Below, in pieces: positions 61,521 to 64,000 of a stretch of 64,000 nt of DNA. The notes under the pieces are model-generated. The model was not told where the DNA came from. It searched no databases and saw nothing but the letters and a program-made list of their open reading frames with translations. Position 1 is the first letter of the stretch. The number at the start of each line of letters is the position of its first letter. A program made the position numbers and the translations under genes. The DNA lies in assembly GCF_014108865.1 (NCBI RefSeq), contig NZ_CP053928.1:682001-746000 (forward strand), in the 5' to 3' direction. The DNA comes from Nocardioides sp. WS12. Lineage in GTDB: Bacteria > Actinomycetota > Actinomycetes > Propionibacteriales > Nocardioidaceae.

Positions 61521-62393
61521 GTGCTCCGCATCGCCACCGTCAACATCAACGGCATCCGGGCCGCCCACCGGCGCGGCTTCGATGACTGGTTGGCGACCCG
61601 CGGCTGCGACGTCATCACCCTCCAGGAAGTGCGCTGCCCCGTCGACGCGTTGCCCGAGGGAGCGTTCGGCGACTTCCACGCCGCCTACGACGCGGGCACG
61701 ATCGCGGGGCGCAACGGGGTGGCCGTACTGACGCGCACTCCGCCCGACAGCGTGCGCACCTGGGCGGTGCCGGATCCCGCGCAGCCGCTCCCGCGTGCAC
61801 TGCGCCCCCACGCGCTGGAGGGCCGCTACATCGAGGTCGACCTCGCCGACCACCCGATCACGGTGGCCAGCCTGTACCTGCCCAAGGGTGGACTGCCAGC
61901 CCACCTGCAGGTTCCGAACCGGATGAGGGAAGCCCCGGACGGCGGTGCGAAGTACGACCGCAAGATGGCCTTTCTCGGAGGGTTCGCGCGCCACCTGACC
62001 AACGCCCGCCGGAACGCGGCGGCTGCCGGTCGAGAGTTCCTGTTGACCGGCGACCTCAACGTCGCGCACGACCGCCAGGACGTCGCGAACTGGCGGCGCA
62101 GCAACCAGGTCGAGGGTTTCCTCCCCGAGGAGCGGGCGTGGCTGGACAGCCAGCTGACACCGCGCACGCTGGTCGACGTCGTACGTCGGCTGCACCCGGA
62201 TGCGGAGGGGCCGTACTCCTGGTGGAGCTGGCTCGGCCGCGCGTACGAGAAGGACGCCGGCTGGCGTATCGACTACCACCTCGCGACGCCCGGACTGGCG
62301 CGATCGGCCCGGGCCGCGGTGGTCGACCGCGAGCATCGTGGCACTCGCCTCAGCGACCACGCACCGGTGGTCGTCGACTACGACGTCAGCTGA
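61521..62393 (+). CDS. xthA: Exodeoxyribonuclease III (AP endonuclease)
   Basis: A 290-residue Mg2+-dependent DNA-repair nuclease of the exonuclease III family. Motifs: TVNINGIRAA, metal-binding Glu in ITLQEVRCP, YLPKGG, GDLNVAHDRQDV, and the catalytic SDHAPVVVDY with GWRIDYHLAT before it. It cuts at abasic sites and trims 3' ends. GTG 61521 follows TAGCCT by 6 nt. The 3' end overlaps the convergent MFS gene by 8 bp. Confidence 0.93.
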   Translation: MLRIATVNINGIRAAHRRGFDDWLATRGCDVITLQEVRCPVDALPEGAFGDFHAAYDAGTIAGRNGVAVLTRTPPDSVRTWAVPDPAQPLPRALRPHALEGRYIEVDLADHPITVASLYLPKGGLPAHLQVPNRMREAPDGGAKYDRKMAFLGGFARHLTNARRNAAAAGREFLLTGDLNVAHDRQDVANWRRSNQVEGFLPEERAWLDSQLTPRTLVDVVRRLHPDAEGPYSWWSWLGRAYEKDAGWRIDYHLATPGLARSARAAVVDREHRGTRLSDHAPVVVDYDVS

Positions 62394-63618
62394 AATCGTT
62401 CTCGGCCGCGACCGGCACGACCGCGATCGCGAGCAGGGGGAGCAGGCCGGCGAGAGCGAACGTGGCGCCGTACCCCCAGAGCGTGATCGACAGGCCGGCC
62501 ACTGGCGGGACCGCGGCGGCGGCAATGTGCTGGGCGGTGTTCTGCATGCCGAGCGCACGGCCGGACCAGAACGGGCCAGCCCGTTCGGCAACGGCGGTGA
62601 AGGCCAGGCCGTTGTCGGCGACGGTGATCGCGGACGCCACGACGAGGAGCGCAACGGCCAGGACGGTCACCAGGCCGGAGCCCTCGGGGCCAGCTTGCCC
62701 GGCCGCCACCCCCAGCAGCGCCATCGTCAACGCGGCGAGGAGTGCGACCGAACGCATCGGCCGCATCCGGCTGCCGACGACGTCAGACACCCAACCGGCG
62801 CCGATCCGGGCCGCGGCACCGGCGACCTGGGTACCGGCGATGACGAGGCCGGCGACGCCGGGGGACCAGTCGAGGTCCTCGACGAGCCAGGTCAGGCCGA
62901 AGGTCCAGACGAGGAACTGCGGGACGACGAGCAGCACCGAGGCGCCGTGGACCCGCGCGAGGAACGAGTCGGTGCGATAGGGATTCGCCACGCTCCCGGC
63001 CACGACGGCAGGGCGCGGCGGGTCGATCACGACGAACGCGACGAGCAGGGCGCCCAGGGCAACGGCGCCGGTCGGTACCCACAGCGCCGGGCCGATGCCG
63101 TGCGCGTGCGCGATGACCGCGACGGTGCCGGCGGCCAGGCCGACGCCCAGCGGCTGACCGGTCTGCCGGATGCCCATGGCGAAGCCGCGGCGCTCGGGCG
63201 GGAACCAGCCCACGACGACGCGACCGGACGCAGAGTTGGTGGCGGCAGCACCGATGCCAGCCAGCGCGAGGGCGGCCGCCATGGGCCACGGACCGCCCGC
63301 CATGGTGGCCAGTGCGCCGCCGACAGCAGCGATCACGAGACCGCTGAGCAGAGCGAACCGCTCACCACGGCGGTCGACGACGACGCCCCAGAGGACGAGG
63401 GTGAGCATCATTCCGACCATCGACGCGGACGCGACGAGGCCGGCCTCGGCCAGGCTCATGCCGTGCCCGCCCTCGGAGACCGGGCGGTGCAGTTCGGGGA
63501 TCAGGAACGCCGGCGCCACGACCATCGCGGCCGAAGCGGCCTGCGAACCGGTACCGACCGCGAGCATCGCCCACCGTCGAGCGACGCTGATCTGCTCGGG
63601 TGCGGCGGTCGAGGTCAC
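62386..63618 (-). CDS. Major facilitator superfamily transporter
   Basis: A 410-residue transporter with twelve helices. The loop 2-3 signature is LWGVVVDRRGERFALL, and the second-half equivalent is GAGWVSDVVGSRMRPM. GFAMGIRQTGQPLGVGLAAG lies in helix 5. The substrate cannot be assigned; drug or metabolite export or import are both possible. GTG 63618 is the only suitable start. Confidence 0.9.
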   Translation of the reverse strand: MTSTAAPEQISVARRWAMLAVGTGSQAASAAMVVAPAFLIPELHRPVSEGGHGMSLAEAGLVASASMVGMMLTLVLWGVVVDRRGERFALLSGLVIAAVGGALATMAGGPWPMAAALALAGIGAAATNSASGRVVVGWFPPERRGFAMGIRQTGQPLGVGLAAGTVAVIAHAHGIGPALWVPTGAVALGALLVAFVVIDPPRPAVVAGSVANPYRTDSFLARVHGASVLLVVPQFLVWTFGLTWLVEDLDWSPGVAGLVIAGTQVAGAAARIGAGWVSDVVGSRMRPMRSVALLAALTMALLGVAAGQAGPEGSGLVTVLAVALLVVASAITVADNGLAFTAVAERAGPFWSGRALGMQNTAQHIAAAAVPPVAGLSITLWGYGATFALAGLLPLLAIAVVPVAAENDFS

Positions 63619-63718
63619 GGGTCAAGTGAACGCCCGGACGTCCCCGAGGTGCACATCGATCCGCCCAACCAGCGTTGTGACATCGGTCTCGTGGCGAGGT
63701 CCACCTAGGCTCTGGGCC

Positions 63719-64000
63719 ATGAAGAAGCTTCTGGCCGCGATCGTTGCCTGCTGCTGCGTCAGCCTCACCGGATGCGGCGACGACGAGCCCGCGAAGTCCG
63801 ACGACAAGCCGTCGGAAACGGTCGAGCCCACGCTCACCCGCGACGAGGTCATCAAGCAAGGCGACGCGATCTGCGCGGCCAGCAACGAGAAGATCGACGC
63901 GGCCAACGACAACTTCATCAACCCGGAGGAGCCCACCGAGGCGGAGTTCCGGGTCGCGGTCACTGACGTCGTCATCCCCGAGATCAGGAGTCAGATCACG
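63719..64000 (+). CDS. Lipoprotein, 3' end outside window
   Basis: The first 94 residues of an exported lipoprotein: a signal MKKLLAAIVACCCVSLTGC with lipobox LTGC, an acidic Lys/Asp linker, then a helical region with a Cys (KQGDAICAASNEKIDAAND). Such actinobacterial lipoproteins are usually of unknown function. The ATG lies 7 nt after TAGGCT, a leaderless start. Confidence 0.75.
   Translation, partial: MKKLLAAIVACCCVSLTGCGDDEPAKSDDKPSETVEPTLTRDEVIKQGDAICAASNEKIDAANDNFINPEEPTEAEFRVAVTDVVIPEIRSQIT

Overview
This 64 kb window is very GC-rich, densely coded DNA from a high-GC Gram-positive bacterium (Actinomycetota). Gene content (DUF2784, DUF3556, DUF4184, DUF664/DinB, MpaB/DUF2236, PucR, LPXTG and choice-of-anchor surface proteins) and the many leaderless starts (TANNNT about 6-9 nt before ATG/GTG) suggest a Nocardioides-like member of the Nocardioidaceae; the genus is an inference. 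I saw no rRNA, tRNA, CRISPR array, phage or insertion sequence.

Layout. 1-2.4 kb: an aldo/keto reductase behind a SoxR-like operator, an SDR and two small proteins. 2.6-9.3 kb: a giant secreted protein with twelve Ig-like repeats and two choice-of-anchor P-like domains. 9.4-16 kb: an ECF sigma/anti-sigma pair, an acyltransferase, two VOC proteins, two MDR dehydrogenases (one broken by an amber codon) and a secreted M43 protease. 17-24 kb: an ArsR/CDF metal efflux operon, LysE exporter, reductases, and a TetR-MpaB module with two matching operators. 24-31 kb: a NarL two-component system, a secreted propeller with an ankyrin lipoprotein, small conserved proteins and CorA.

30-42 kb is an ion-transport block. 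CorA is preceded by a 19-residue proline-rich leader ORF. The complete kdpFABCDE operon begins with two extra small membrane-protein genes. It diverges from a KimA-like K+ permease across a promoter region carrying two sets of helically phased GTTAG boxes, probably KdpE sites that control both K+ uptake systems.

43-50 kb holds a PucR regulator, a secreted PKD/M23-like protein and a DUF3556/phytoene-desaturase-like operon. One ~33-bp motif lies before pucR and again before the operon. 50-59 kb is a surface-protein island: two paralogous LPNTG-anchored repeat proteins (one with six exact 201-bp repeats), two choice-of-anchor E-like proteins and a sigma factor carrying a C-terminal HxxxCxxC tail, separated by strong hairpin terminators. 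No sortase gene is in the window. 59-64 kb: thioredoxin, GH25 lysozyme-like lipoprotein, epimerase, exonuclease III, MFS transporter and a lipoprotein cut by the window edge.
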